A DNA stretch of 64,000 bases, from assembly GCA_037127315.1 (NCBI GenBank), contig JBBBDQ010000330.1:6331501-6395500 (forward strand), read 5' to 3'. Shown here piece after piece: positions 35,672 to 45,522 of this stretch. The notes under the pieces are model-generated. The model had not been told where the DNA came from. It saw only the letters and a list, made by a program, of their open reading frames with translations, and did not search any database. Origin of the DNA: Ascarosepion bandense. Taxonomy: Eukaryota; Mollusca; Cephalopoda; Sepiida; Sepiidae. Both the position numbers and the translations under genes were made by a program. Each line of letters starts with the position of its first letter. Within the stretch, counting starts at the first letter, position 1.

Positions 35672-38600
35672 TCGATAATCAAAAAAATCAGGTTATAAAA
35701 GGAGTGGTCCGATTTTAATCAAATTTGATACGCTCATAGACAGACATAAGAAACGATATTCAGAAGTTTCAAGGTTGCAATATATATATATATATATATT
35801 GCAACCTTGAAACTTCTGAATATCGTTTCTTATGTCTGTCTATGAGCGTATCAAATTTGATTAAAATCGGACCTCCACTCCTTTTATAACCTGATTTTTT
35901 TGATTATCGATATTTATCGGGGGTACCTCAACACAAAACCTAGCTAAGAACACTCGCAGATGCTTATAGTACAACTGTGCAAATTTTCAAGAAAATCGGT
36001 CCACCTGTTTTGGAGTCTATAGGTAATGGACACACACACAGTTCCATTTATAAAAAAGTTTAGATTTGGAAATGCACTCAATTGGAGACCCTTTGAGTGG
36101 GCTGGCTTACCCAACTTGCACATATTTCTAACTGGGCCTTACCTGCAAGTTTATGCTCTGCTTTTATCATAAATTTATTACCAATTATTTAGTCTATGCT
36201 TCATCTGATCTCCTTGACTCATGCCACAGAATCACAAGCAAAGAATTTATTACTTGAAGACTTCAAACAGCAGCAGCACCTAAAATATATAACATATATA
36301 ACTAGAAGGGAAAAATTATATAATCAAGATGGATTTACACAACCTTAAACAAAAGATTATGAAGGCACCCCCCCCCCATTAGTACTAGAAGAAGCAATAC
36401 CTTCTTGAAAAACTGTTTTCAAGGAGAAAGTTTTATAACTTTCATGATAACTGTTCAGTCAATGAATGTTTCCTTTTAAGGAAACAGCTATTGCAATGTT
36501 TTTTTGGTTTTTTTTTAACCAGCATAGATAGCTAATAAAAACCATGTTACAATAATATTACTTGTGGATTGGTGGAGGGGTTTGAATATTAGCATTCTGA
36601 GCATGACCTAGTAACATTTTGGTGATAGCTTGGGCAAAAACCGTTGGGAAATCTTTGAAGTGACATTTTTAAGAGATCAGCTTGGGCAGACATTGTTGGG
36701 AAATGCTTGAAAACCTTTGTGAGTGAAACTGAGTGAATGAAATTGATAAAAGTCATAAGTCATCGTGACCGAGAGTTTGAGTATACTGGCTTTGTTCAAA
36801 CTGCTGATCATGACATGATTATGTGCTTTCTCCCAGAAATTGTAACTCAGGCCAGCTCAGCATAAACAACAGGGCTGTCTAGGTGTAGAATAAACACTGA
36901 TGTGCCTGGGCAAACATCTGTAACAAGGATTAGCTAGTCACCCTGACAGCAGATATACTTGGATATGAGAGGCTATCTATACTATCTTGGTTTCACTACT
37001 ATCTTGGTTTCACTAATTAGTTATTAAGTAGAACATATTTTATTGTATTATGAGTTGTGTTCAGTTCAACTCAAAGCAAATTTTGTGTTGTGGAATCCTT
37101 GTTTTCACAGAAAATATATAAAGTTAATTTATGAGCGGGGAATATTAGGTACATATAGATGGATAGCGGTAAAAAAAAAAATTATATTTGATACATATAG
37201 TTCAGTAGAGCTTAAAAAATATCTAGTTTTCCAGCCTTGACTTTTTAATAGGAATAAACGAAATAGCAACTGCCAGTCAGTTAAGTGCCATATTTTTTCC
37301 ACTGTAGGTTGCCATTACTTTCTGTGTAGACTGGTTGAAAACCAAGGCTAGAAAACCCAATATGTCCTGCTATTTGACCCATAGCTGGAAGGAAAAAACG
37401 GATAATACCTTTCCCAAGGGTATTTACACATAAGTGAATGCAAAGAATTCAGCTAGAATTTGAACTCGGTTCCTGAATTTCTCATTCCAAGCAGATATCC
37501 ACTGCACCACAACGTGCATCCTATAATAATAATCCTTCCACAAAAGTTGCTTAAAAAAATGTGAAGAAAAAAATATTCAAAAAGTAAACCTCATCAGAAA
37601 AATTACCATAAAAAAACGGTCAGTTAATTGCCACCTGGATGATCATGTCTCTTACAAGACATGACTGACTAGACAGATATTTCTGTAGTAGACTAGTTGG
37701 CTATAGAACCCAATCTTTTTAACTATTCAACCCATATGAAGAGTATCCACTAAAAATAATGCTTAAAGTGATAAAATCTGTTGGATTAATAAATAAAAAG
37801 TCTATTAATTCTTTAGAAATTGCTTTATTTATGAGCAGATATGAACTTTCTAGAATCTAGGAAGGATTGTGTTTATAAGATAAGAATCAGCCTTGCTTGA
37901 TCATTGTTTCTTTTTCTTTAATAAGTTTTCCATTTACCAAGATGGCAAGCTAATTCACACTGCAGACACTTGCTCAAGTATACTTGTTTTTTCAACATTT
38001 ACATAGGCCTGAGCAGACCTTAGTTACAGTTTCTGGGAGAGAGCATGTTATTCTGTCTGAACAAGGTCAGGATCCACCATCACATTGACTTGTGACTCCA
38101 TCAACAGCCCCTCAAAAAAAGCCATCTGCCCAAATTCACCCACACGGCTTAGTTCAACCTTTCCAAAGGTGCAGCATGCTGGGATCGCTTCCTCCAGACC
38201 AATAGCATCAAGAAGTCGCCTTCCTGACAAATTGACCATGGTAAGATTTGAAACCAGACTTCATGGTCAGAAAATAAACATTCTAACCACTAAGTCATCA
38301 CACCCTGATTGAGCACTCTGGAAGAATGGTAGACTTTGAAAAAACAGTAGCTACTGTAGCGTCTATGTGTCACTCATTCAGTAATAAATTAGAGCACTCT
38401 AACTACTGGCATATGATACCTCATACGCTAAAAGTCTTCCTCCTTCTACTGAGTGCCCATAGCTCAAAGGTAGAATCGCAGATAGATCAAATTTGGTCAG
38501 GTTTCAATCCTGGCAAAAAGCAATCGGATATCTAACCGTACTGATGAGCTGTGATACAGCAAAACAGATCTGTCTGTAAATGACCATATATATATATATA

Positions 38601-39550
38601 TATTCAAAGGTTGTGATAGTAGATGGAAGCTCCCATTGTCTATAAAATGCTTTTGTAGCATGAATCTCAAGTAAAATCTGACAAGTAAATGCCCAAAGGT
38701 AGACAAGTGGAGTCTGACAGCCAGCTGTTTCAGAGAGATAACGTTTGATAGCCTAGGAAGGCATTACATTAAGGGAAAGGAATCTTTGCTGCCGTATAAT
38801 AATGTCCAAACATGGAAAAGGCTATGGAAGGAAATTCAGATAGAAAACCAAGAAGAGATCCTCAAATGCAGTTGCTAATAAACACTGACAACTTTCCATC
38901 AACTTCTGCAGCTAAGCTTTCCCCAAATGTAATACTCTGTATTCCTTTGGATCTTGTTAATATCCTGTTCAGACTACATGGACCATATGGCCTCCATATA
39001 CCATCAACTAGGTCTACACCCGAGAGAGTTCACTCTAGTTTCACCACTAAATGACTGAATTTTGATCAAAGTGGGTCATATATCTATATATCAGCATGCA
39101 GTGTGGGTGTAGAAGAATCCAAAGGAGTATCCTGTACATACAGTGGTATGATAACTCTCTAAGAGAGCTCTAAACATATATGCATATAAATACACATAGA
39201 GCAAATATAAGAAAAATTAAAGAAAAAGAAAAGAAAAAATGAGATAACGTGTCCGCCTTAATTTTTCTTATATATATTTTGACAAAGCTTTCATTTTAGT
39301 ATTTATAAAATTATAATTGTTATTTTTTTTTCTTTTCAGGTTCACCAAAATTGCCTTTGACTGCTTAGAGAAAGTTTTAGAATACAGATGCGGAGCAGAG
39401 GCTAATAACTTTCTTTTCAACGTGATGACTGGTCTTTTGCCCACTGAGTGTCAGGAAAATGGAAGTGCCACCATTCATCTGCCATCAGGGTGGACATTAC
39501 TTCTCATTTCCCTGGCTAATGTGTTTCTCTATGTTGCAGAGCAATCATGA
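28539..39550 (+). CDS. secreted cysteine-rich protein, probably GPI-anchored; 5' part missing (4 exons, spliced)
   Basis: Four exons (28539-28671, 32699-32847, 34122-34248, 39340-39550) join in one open frame of 205 whole codons plus stop. All junctions are AG/GT and the intron phases (2, 1, 2) keep the frame. Residues 1-11 of the visible part (FLYDAAVAVAA) look like the end of a signal peptide, with a small-residue cleavage site before TEC. The mature part is helical-looking and charged, with 12 cysteines at about 14, 24, 43, 54, 62, 89, 101, 112, 135, 144, 153 and 173; an even number suits six disulfides. One sequon (NGS, about 176) precedes a hydrophobic tail (about 187-202, WTLLLISLANVFLYV), typical of a GPI-attachment signal or a single membrane anchor. 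The first exon, with ATG and most of the signal peptide, is upstream and unidentified. I do not recognise the family. The even-cysteine extracellular layout is reminiscent of DUF19-like invertebrate proteins, but that is only a resemblance. Confidence 0.85.
29015..29460 (-). mobile_element. SINE C-like repeat in intron 1, decayed
   Basis: ATGGCTTATCAACCCTATTTTGCA opens it as the C-tail complement. ACCCATAGCTGAGTAGAATA and a second related block (AATCTTTATCTGGGATGGGG) follow, so two fragments may be present. Confidence 0.45.
29860..30000 (+). mobile_element. short RTE-like LINE fragment in intron 1
   Basis: GGGTTTGGAGAATATGACAATCACA matches the (K)EGLENLTLTG stretch of the LINE tail seen at 56.88 kb. 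It then decays to a GGAAGTTGTGGAGGG match. Confidence 0.45.
30215..30720 (-). mobile_element. CR1/jockey-like LINE 3' end in intron 1
   Basis: A T-run, TTCACCCCAAGCAAGGCAGG, GCATTTAAACTTTTGGAG and GGGTGGGACTG blocks are present. It reaches further 5' than most copies, to about 30720. Confidence 0.6.
31120..31580 (-). mobile_element. CR1/jockey-like LINE 3' end in intron 1, decayed
   Basis: TCGTTTCATTCCAATCAAGG...GCATTTAAATTTTTAAAGG and CTCATCAGGACAATTACC match the 30.2-kb copy block for block. Confidence 0.55.
31931..32564 (+). mobile_element. non-autonomous Helitron, copy 2 (intact ends, intron 1)
   Basis: It starts TCTAAACTTATTTATAAATG after an A, and ends with the CCCGAGCAACGCCGGG hairpin, 8 nt, then CTAG followed by T: 5'-TC, 3'-hairpin-CTRR and an A|T insertion point are Helitron hallmarks. 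At 634 bp there is no coding potential. Internal (GT)n at about 32245-32262. Confidence 0.8.
32699..32847 (+). CDS. exon 2 (visible) of the Cys-rich protein gene
   Basis: The acceptor is TTTATGATTTCAG and the donor is GGTG|GTATGT. It is 149 nt: 1 nt completes a His codon, 49 codons follow, and 1 nt is left over. It carries Cys 54, 62 and 89, with the local motif CPSDTMEGQRLRKYV. A longer open frame crosses the donor into the intron, but that extension is intron read-through. Confidence 0.85.
32848..34121 (+). other. intron 2 of the Cys-rich protein gene (1.27 kb)
   Basis: No repeat family shared with the rest of the window was recognised. 33040-33320 is less AT-rich than its surroundings and open in one frame, but has no exon signals that fit the gene. 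Confidence 0.7.
34122..34248 (+). CDS. exon 3 (visible) of the Cys-rich protein gene
   Basis: A pyrimidine-rich acceptor (CCTCTTTTCACAACAG) and the donor TCA|GTAAGT bound 127 nt: 2 nt, 41 codons, 2 nt. It encodes Cys 101, 112 and 135 in a Lys/Glu-rich, helix-like stretch. Confidence 0.85.
34340..34644 (+). mobile_element. SINE A, best-preserved copy (intron 3)
   Basis: It is full length with head GATGTGCGTTGTGGTCCAGT, B-box-like GCCGAGTTCGAATTCC, and an 8-bp-stem hairpin CATGTCTCTTTCGAGACATG at 34586-34605 near the end. It lies 90 bp downstream of a coding exon, in the same direction as the gene. Confidence 0.88.
35140..35395 (+). mobile_element. CR1/jockey-like LINE 3' end in intron 3
   Basis: TTTCTTTTCTTACACTCTCAGTTTGTGGAAC (RLWN block) precedes CCCCCTGCACACCAGTGGTGG and CTTGCTTGCTGGTAAAATGATT, followed by A's. 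Confidence 0.6.
35459..36064 (-). mobile_element. non-autonomous Helitron, copy 3, rearranged (intron 3)
   Basis: Complement ends: TCTAAACTTTTTTATAAATG at the right (36064 inward, A outside) and hairpin-CTAG at the left (35459-35462, T outside in element orientation). The middle is replaced by a large palindrome. Confidence 0.78.
35665..35917. repeat. large palindrome (arms ~115 bp) centred on (TA)n
   Basis: 35665-35780 is the inverted copy of 35800-35917, around a ~20-bp (TA)n at 35780-35800. Arms are near identical: GATACGCTCATAGACAGACA against TGTCTGTCTATGAGCGTATC. The only evident indel is GGACCTCCACTCC against GGAGTGGTCC. Confidence 0.9.
36575..36990 (+). mobile_element. SINE D, decayed (intron 3)
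   Basis: GGTTTGAATATTAGC, GAGTTTGAGTATACTGGC, CTTTCTCCCAGAAATTGTAAC and GGATATGAGAGGCTATCTAT match SINE D. Confidence 0.65.
37274..37520 (-). mobile_element. SINE A with internal deletion
   Basis: CAGTCAGTTAAGTGCCATA is joined directly to the CACTGTAGGTTGCCATTACT block, so the hairpin region is lost. The head complement ends at ACCACAACGTGCATCC. Confidence 0.75.
37618..37740 (-). mobile_element. SINE A 3' fragment
   Basis: It covers GGTCAGTTAATTGCC to ATTCAACCCATATG, including the hairpin region (CATGTCTCTTACAAGACATG). Confidence 0.65.
37965..38311 (-). mobile_element. SINE D, 3' truncated (intron 3)
   Basis: Read on the minus strand: GTGTGATGACTTAGTGGTTA (A-box-like), CATGAAGTCTGGTTTCAAAT, GTCAATTTGTCAGGAAGGCG, GATCCCAGCATGCTGCA. 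It abuts a SINE E head to head at about 38,300. Confidence 0.72.
38297..38610 (+). mobile_element. SINE E, complete (intron 3)
   Basis: ACACCCTGATTGAGCACTCT head, CCATAGCTCAAAGGTAGAAT, GTCAGGTTTCAATCCTGGC, GATGAGCTGTGATACAGC, and an (AT)n tail at 38588-38604. Confidence 0.75.
38780..39060. repeat. dispersed repeat X, copy 1
   Basis: AACACTGACAACTTTCCATC...ATTCCTTTGGATCTTGTTA...GCCTCCATATACCATCA resembles 46.70-46.98 kb in the same order. Confidence 0.5.
39340..39550 (+). CDS. terminal coding exon of the Cys-rich protein gene
   Basis: A strong acceptor (long T tract, TCTTTTCAG) is followed by 1 nt, 69 codons and TGA at 39548-39550. It encodes Cys 144, 153 and 173, the NGS sequon, and the hydrophobic C-terminal segment ending VAEQS. 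A second frame that stays open past the stop has no support. Confidence 0.87.
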
Positions 39551-41135
39551 AAGCAATAAGGTCCAAACAGATGATGGCATTTTTAGCAGTGCCATAATAA
39601 GAGCATCTAACATAACAAGGATAACCAACTTGCTATATAATATGTCCAAAATGCTCGGTTTGGAAATTTTCTATATTCTTCATTGTCATCATTAAATGCA
39701 AAAGAATATGAAGTTCCATTTCTTTTTTTTTTTTTTCTGTCTCTGTATTTTATTCATGTCCCCTATTTATTTTGTTTTCATCTTTGTTTCTTGTTTTTAA
39801 AGAAACAATGTTTTCAAATATTTTTCCTCCTCAAAATGAGAAAAAAAAAAAGAGGTGCCTCCTTAAATTTTTATTTTTTTTATGTTACTCTTTTATTAAT
39901 ACTCTTCACTCATCTCAAAGTGGAATATTATCACATGTGATAATATTCATAAGTACATTGTTTCTAATCAATATCATTATCTATGTCCAAGGGAATTAAA
40001 ATTACATTTCTAACTTTTAGTTAGGATTCTTAAAAATGAACTGCAGTAAAAATCTTAAAATATTCTGATTTCTGATCATTTTGTTGGATTTAAAAGTAAT
40101 TTATTTATTGTAAATTCTCAATTTGCAATCAATATTTATTAAAAAATGTTACCTGACTTAAATAAATGTCACATTATGTTGTTAGAATTTTCAGTTATAT
40201 TCATTGAAATAAGTCTTAAAGTAACTATATTTTCCTAATTTATTTGATTTTTTTTCTTTTAAATCTTGTATTTAATTTATGTATGCAAAAGTGTTGTTTA
40301 TACTTTTATTTAATTTTTGTTGGAGGAATATAAATGATTCCCATTTCTCCTATTAAAACTCATCTTTGTATTTTTTCTTAATATTCATCAAGGATATAGA
40401 TATAATCGATTTGGTCTCCTCTGGGTTATCTCACCAATATCTTGCCATTTCCAAGACGAACCAAAAGAAACAAGCTTCTTTTTTTCCTCTCTACTTAATT
40501 TAAAAAAAAATATTTAGCAGCAAGCAGTTAAAAAAAAAAAAAAAAAACTTTAATCAAGGAGTTATCTCCCTTATCATTTAATTTTATTTTTTTCTATTTC
40601 TTCCTTGCACCCACATAAATTTGGAAAAAAAATAATTTGAAGAGTTTGTTTTGATTTGGGGATTTTATTCTAAAATGTTCATTCCAATTCTCTGTTTTCT
40701 TCCTCATAGAAACAGGAGAAACTTTTTCTTTTTTTTTTTTTTCTTTTAAGTTGTTTGCTTTAGTCGGTAGTTTCTCTGCTTTCTTCATTGTGTTTAATGA
40801 TTGGTCTAGTAAATTAAATACTACCTTTGTCCTGTTGTATATGCAAATGTAACAACTATATTTTATATAGAATCTCTGTCCACTAATTATTACAAATTTC
40901 TTCATTTAAACAACTGCTTTTTCTGGTTTTAAAAAAAACATCTCCCCATTTGAACATATTGTTGGATGGTATTTTTATTTATTAATATTGTAAAATCCCT
41001 CTTCTGAAATGCATCTCTTTGTGCTAACCTCATATTTATATGAAACAATGGTGTATTTCGTCTTTTTTTTTTATTTTATTTTTTTGTCTGTAAAACCATG
41101 TGAAATGAAAATAAATATTGATGAATGCATTTTTT
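39551..41135 (+). other. 3' untranslated region of the Cys-rich protein gene
   Basis: The stretch after TGA is very AT-rich and free of the SINE and LINE copies that crowd both sides, as expected of a maintained 3'UTR. AATAAA at 41110-41115, in the context AAAATAAATATTG, is the most likely end signal. Other AATAAA copies occur near 40159 and 41344, so the exact end is open. Confidence 0.5.
41110..41115 (+). terminator. probable polyadenylation signal AATAAA
   Basis: It is a canonical hexamer about 1.56 kb after the stop codon. T-rich and TG-containing sequence lies 15-45 nt downstream. Alternative hexamers exist nearby. Confidence 0.4.
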
Positions 41136-41649
41136 CATTTTATTAGTCTGTACAGAGTGCATATTGAAATGCTGCTTGAATTTTTGCACATGTAACGAAA
41201 TATTTCACATCATTCTGATTACAAAGGTGGTAAAGCCGTTAAGGATTTTTTTTAAATGAGAAAGTATTTTGATAATTTTTTTAAGAGTTATCTCTCCATA
41301 CAATTGAAAATGAGACTATTTTAAAAAATAGTAATTGTTAACAATAAATATATTTATTTATAAATAATTTATACTCTGAATTTTACTTATAGTATGATAT
41401 TAATACTTCAGTCATAGAATTTATACATCTCGATGAATTATTAATGGCTGCTTAATATTTTTTCTTTCTTACAATCTGAGTTCAAGCACTTTTTTCTTTT
41501 CTAGAGCAAATGGCATGAAATCACCTAAAACTTTGATTCTCATAGACACAACATTACAAGCTTATTGTTACTCTATCATTTGTTTTCTATAGCACACATT
41601 CAGATGAGTTTCATACTTTAATTTTACCAGTTCAGACTTTTTATTACAA

Positions 41650-42050
41650 TTACAAATCATGTCACTTTCACAGTCAAATCACCCTAATTTTCTCCATATT
41701 CTAAATGTATGGAAAATTTCCCCAAGAGGACCTAGAATCTTGACTTCAACCATTTTTCTCACCACCATAATTTTCTATAAATATTTTCATGAGAATTTTT
41801 CCAATGAACTTTCCTCTATGTTACTGAGAATTTTTGAATTTAAATACAGTACTAGATTGGTGGTAAATTCATTTTACAGTTGAAATGGCTAAATGTAACT
41901 CTCGTATTGCATTTCTCATTTCTGGAACTCTGCTTGCTTTGTCAGTCAACTTTGATATACAATCTGTCTTAATTCTTGTTCTTTTCTTATTCTCTCACAC
42001 TCAGTAAGTAACTCCTTGTGTCTTAGTGGCTTTCATTGCTATATAAGTAC
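41650..42050 (+). mobile_element. CR1/jockey-like LINE fragment
   Basis: ACTAGATTGGTGGTAAATTC...TTACAGTTGAAATGGCTAAA, a CTGGAACTCTGCTTGC block and CCTTGTGTCTTAGTGGCTTT match the 12-13 kb copies. A SINE-like or LINE 5' stretch resembling 12.2 kb precedes it. Confidence 0.5.
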
Positions 42051-42339
42051 TTCTTTGAACACTACAATATTAACCTTTTCATGTCAAGGGTCATTTGTTA
42101 TCTATCCTCACTCCCTTTCATTCATAATATACATCTCATTCATCATTACCATTTAAACAGTGACCTGCTACCTTGAGTGGCTATTGAAGCTTGTGAAGTA
42201 TTTTTCATGTTAAAATCCACATCTGTAGAAGTTTCATGGTTTAGACAGACTGATCATATATATGTGTTTTGTCATGCATTTCTCTCCAATATTAATAGGG
42301 GTACTAGGCTAGAAAGAATATTCCCCCTATTTCCATTTC

Positions 42340-42640
42340 CTCATTATATCCTGACACTGTGGATTAAAGAATTGGTTAGATCAAGTGACTTGACCCAAAG
42401 AGCTGTGAGTTCAATGCTTGGCTACAGCAGTAGTGAACAAACAACTTAGAGAGTTGAGTTAAAGGGTGACAACTAAGACATCTGAAAGTGGCATGACTCG
42501 TGAAACTCGAACAATATACCCCAGTGATTGAAATTTCAATCCAAATCCTTTATTTCAATCACCTGAAGAAGGCTGAAGAATACAACAGTTGAAATGTCAT
42601 GAATATGGCAATAAAGATGAGGACAAATTCAACATTCATT
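42340..42640 (+). repeat. tRNA-like SINE plus CCTGAAGAAG repeat
   Basis: AAAGAATTGGTTAGATCAAG is A-box-like and GAGCTGTGAGTTCAATGC is B-box-like. CACCTGAAGAAGGCTGAAGA...GGCAATAAAGATGAGGACAA follows and recurs inverted at 44,400-44,505 and partly at 45,995-46,060. Confidence 0.5.
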
Positions 42641-43084
42641 GACCAACCAACCAGTGCTACTCACATTCTTCTTCATTCCTTGGTGATCAGGCTGGGATCA
42701 AAGTGTAGTATCTGTTCTCATCACTCACATGGTAAGCTGTTTCCTTACAAGGAAACATTTGTGGCATTCACTGACTGAAAAGCCAGTTCTACTGTCAAAT
42801 GAAATTAATAAAATCTTTCTATTAAAACAATTTCTCAGGAAAATGCATTTCTCAAGTTCAGTAACTGTTATTGCTCTTTACGGTATTGATGAGGCTTTCC
42901 TTCTCAACTTTTTGTTTGAAGTAGCATGGAACATCGACATCTTTGTCATCATTTTCTCTTCAAGCTACATGTACTATCCATTTCAGTTGTTGCTGCTGTT
43001 GAAAGTCCTCAAGTAAAGTTCTAAATAATGAAGAGTGTATCAGTGCAGTCTTGTGATGAAAAAAAAAAGCAACAATTTTTTTGT

Positions 43085-43430
43085 TTTTAATCAACCCCCC
43101 CCCCCCAAGCAAGGATAATGCCACTAAGACACAATTGGTTACTGAGAGTCAAAGAGAATAAGCATACTTTAGAAGGAACAGGAAACCAAGTAGTTTGTTT
43201 TTAAAGAACTGGGGAGGAGTGTGAACTGGACACTACAAAAACCTGTCTACTTCCATTAAGAAAAAAAATATTAAATTTAAATTTAAGAGTTTGGGCAGCA
43301 ATGTTAGAAGTATAAAGTTGATATAGACTGTAGAAGAATCCTAAACAGGAAAGAAGGGATAAAGCACTACTTGTTTTCAAAAAACTTGGTCAAAGTTTGA
43401 ACTGGGCAGTATAATAACATAAGACTAATA
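43085..43430 (-). mobile_element. CR1-like LINE tail, decayed
   Basis: CCCCCCCCAAGCAAGG...GCCACTAAGACACAATTGG is followed by two related GTTTGAACTGGGCAGT-type segments (43210-43250 and 43385-43415), also seen at 18.05 kb. Confidence 0.5.
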
Positions 43431-43589
43431 TTTTAATAACTCAAAATATATTATAAATAAATTATTCACCAAAATGTAAGACATTGGTATATAAAAAAAA
43501 AGGGGGGGGGGTGCAAATCCAGGAAGCAACAAGTGACACATGTGATTACACTGATGCAAACAAAGTGACGGCCTGACAACAGCCATTAC

Positions 43590-43711
43590 CTTGTGAAGCA
43601 ACAGCTTGTATCCAGTGTTGCTACAACTCCTTCCATAGTAGGAAGGAGTTAAAAACAGAATCATCTGCTCTAGATTTTGTCCACTGCTTCCAATATCCAT
43701 TAAAGGAACGT
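43590..43711 (-). CDS. candidate orphan exon, minus strand
   Basis: Read on the minus strand, CACCCTTGTTATTACAG is followed by 122 nt (2 nt plus 40 open codons) and the donor CACAAG|GTAATG. The peptide contains MDIGSSGQNLEQM and SYYGRSCSNTGYK. Composition is less AT-rich than the surroundings and I saw no second copy in the window. No partner exon was found. It could be one exon of a minus-strand gene with long introns, or a fragment of an unrecognised repeat. Confidence 0.3.
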
Positions 43712-43799
43712 CTGTAATAACAAGGGTGTGTATGTATGTAATAATAATAATAATATAGTTGTAATGTATGCAATATAAAACAGCTACAAATAACTGCAT

Positions 43800-44395
43800 T
43801 CAGATGTGCAATTATTCCTACTCAATAACCTACAGAATAATTTCAAACATATCTGTTACTGCCCACTGTTAGGATAATAAATAGACTGTACTACCCACAA
43901 TGCACAATTAAACAGCATATATAAATTGTCAAGCCAAAATACAACACAGATGGCCTGAAGATTGCATTCACACAAAGTAGTATTGCTGTTTAGCATTGAT
44001 CACAGTGTCCACATACATGTGTGCTTGGAATAAGTGTTGTATTAAATTAGACCCTTTGATTCATTGGGAATTGCTTTGTTTACATTTTGAATACAAAACT
44101 GTAGATATGAGCTCTCAAGAAAAATAATCTGAGTGACATGAAGGCTTTTCTTAAAAAAGGATAATAAAGCACTGAATACTATGTTCTTTGGGGCTGTGCA
44201 GTAAAGCCCACTGAATCAAATAGTGGTTTCCCCTACAAAGGGGGATACAGAATAAATTTTCATTGTTAAAATTTCATGAATGCACAGATGGAAAGACATA
44301 ATACACACTGTTTAATAGATGTTACTTTTCTATTTACTTTGAATACAAAATGTCCATTAAAATATATAAAATGTGTGTGTGTGTCTATATTTTTG
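43800..44395. other. no recognisable gene
   Basis: Unique-looking AT-rich sequence. If the candidate minus-strand exon at 43.6 kb is real, this would be intron. Confidence 0.35.
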
Positions 44396-44399
44396 AGAT

Positions 44400-44520
44400 G
44401 AAGTATTGTAACTGTTTACATTGTTCAGACTGCTGTCCTCATCTTTATTGCCATATTCATGACACTTTGGTCGTTGTATACACCAGACTTCTTCAGGTGA
44501 TATATAGTGGAATATTCTCA
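44400..44520 (-). repeat. CCTGAAGAAG repeat, inverted copy
   Basis: The minus strand reads CACCTGAAGAAGTCTGGTGTA...GGCAATAAAGATGAGGACAG, matching 42.55-42.63 kb. Confidence 0.55.
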
Positions 44521-44624
44521 GTTATTTTTCATTTCTCTCAATTTGTTTTTATCAGTTTAAAGACAAACAGTGTAAGCTAGGTATTTTCCCATTGGATAAT
44601 GTCTAGAACTCACTCATTCTAGGT

Positions 44625-44920
44625 TATTTAAAGCCAGAAAATATTTTTAGATTGTAAAAATTTCTTTTTTTAGGTCATAATTTAATGATACAAGTCTTAC
44701 GTAATGGTAAGGGTAGAAGAGGTGGCTTCCCATGAGTATTTGTGTGCAGGTGAATATAATAACTGGGACCAATTGCAATTGAAACATGACTCTCCAATTA
44801 TCCATTACACCATCCACACGTCCAAGCTTACAGCACCTGGTATTCCCAAGCAGTCACCTCTCTAGATACTAACCAGGCTCAACGTTGCTTAGTTTTGGTG
44901 ACCGTATGGGATTATTTTGG
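44625..44920 (-). mobile_element. SINE C, nearly complete
   Basis: C-tail complement (GTTATTTAAAGCCAGAAAAT), tRNA-like complement, then a clear 5S-like complement (ACAGCACCTGGTATTCCCAA...GTTGCTTAGTTTTGGTGACC). Confidence 0.7.
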
Positions 44921-45522
44921 CATGGAGTAGAGAAAGTGCATGATGAAGAATAATAATATAGGATAGGGTTGAAAAACAAACAAAAAAAAAGATTAAAAGA
45001 CCTATTAATAAAATAAATAGGGTATAGAAGATTTATAGATAAAGTTATTAAAGCAACATTCAGGAAAGATATGTTCTTGGAGTACAGGTTCAAGTCTTGT
45101 CGAAATCTTCTATATTTCTGTCTGTGTTTCTTGTTTGAGCAGCCAAAACATGTAAATAGATACTGAGAGTTGTGATAAAAATCCAAAGTAAGGGTTTAGT
45201 ATAAGACTATTAATAAAATAATAACAGTGAAAATAAGATATAGCAAAACTAATAAAGCACTTAAACTGAAAAGCAACGGTAGGATAGAGCTACTGCTAAA
45301 ATAATAACAGTAAAAATATTTAATATTCACCAGAATTTTATGTATTTATAAATCTACCCTTCGACCCTGCTTTAAATATTGCTGCAACATCTGGTCTGGC
45401 GCTTCTGAGAAACATTTAGAGATTCTTTTTAAAATCAAAGGAATCTGCAACGTTTTGACCTTGACATGACATCTTAGCTTCAGTTTTTTTTCCCATTGTC
45501 ATAACAAAGCTTCCTTCTAACT

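Larger units (their letters stand above)
34249..39339 (+). other. intron 3 of the Cys-rich protein gene (5.1 kb)
   Basis: It holds a full SINE A, a CR1-like LINE tail, a Helitron with an internal palindrome, two SINE D copies, one full and one partial SINE A, a SINE E and a repeat shared with 46.7 kb. Each is listed separately. Confidence 0.7.

Noticed and set aside
36361..36380. C-run as a regulatory element
   Set aside because: A simple mononucleotide run with no supporting motif nearby.
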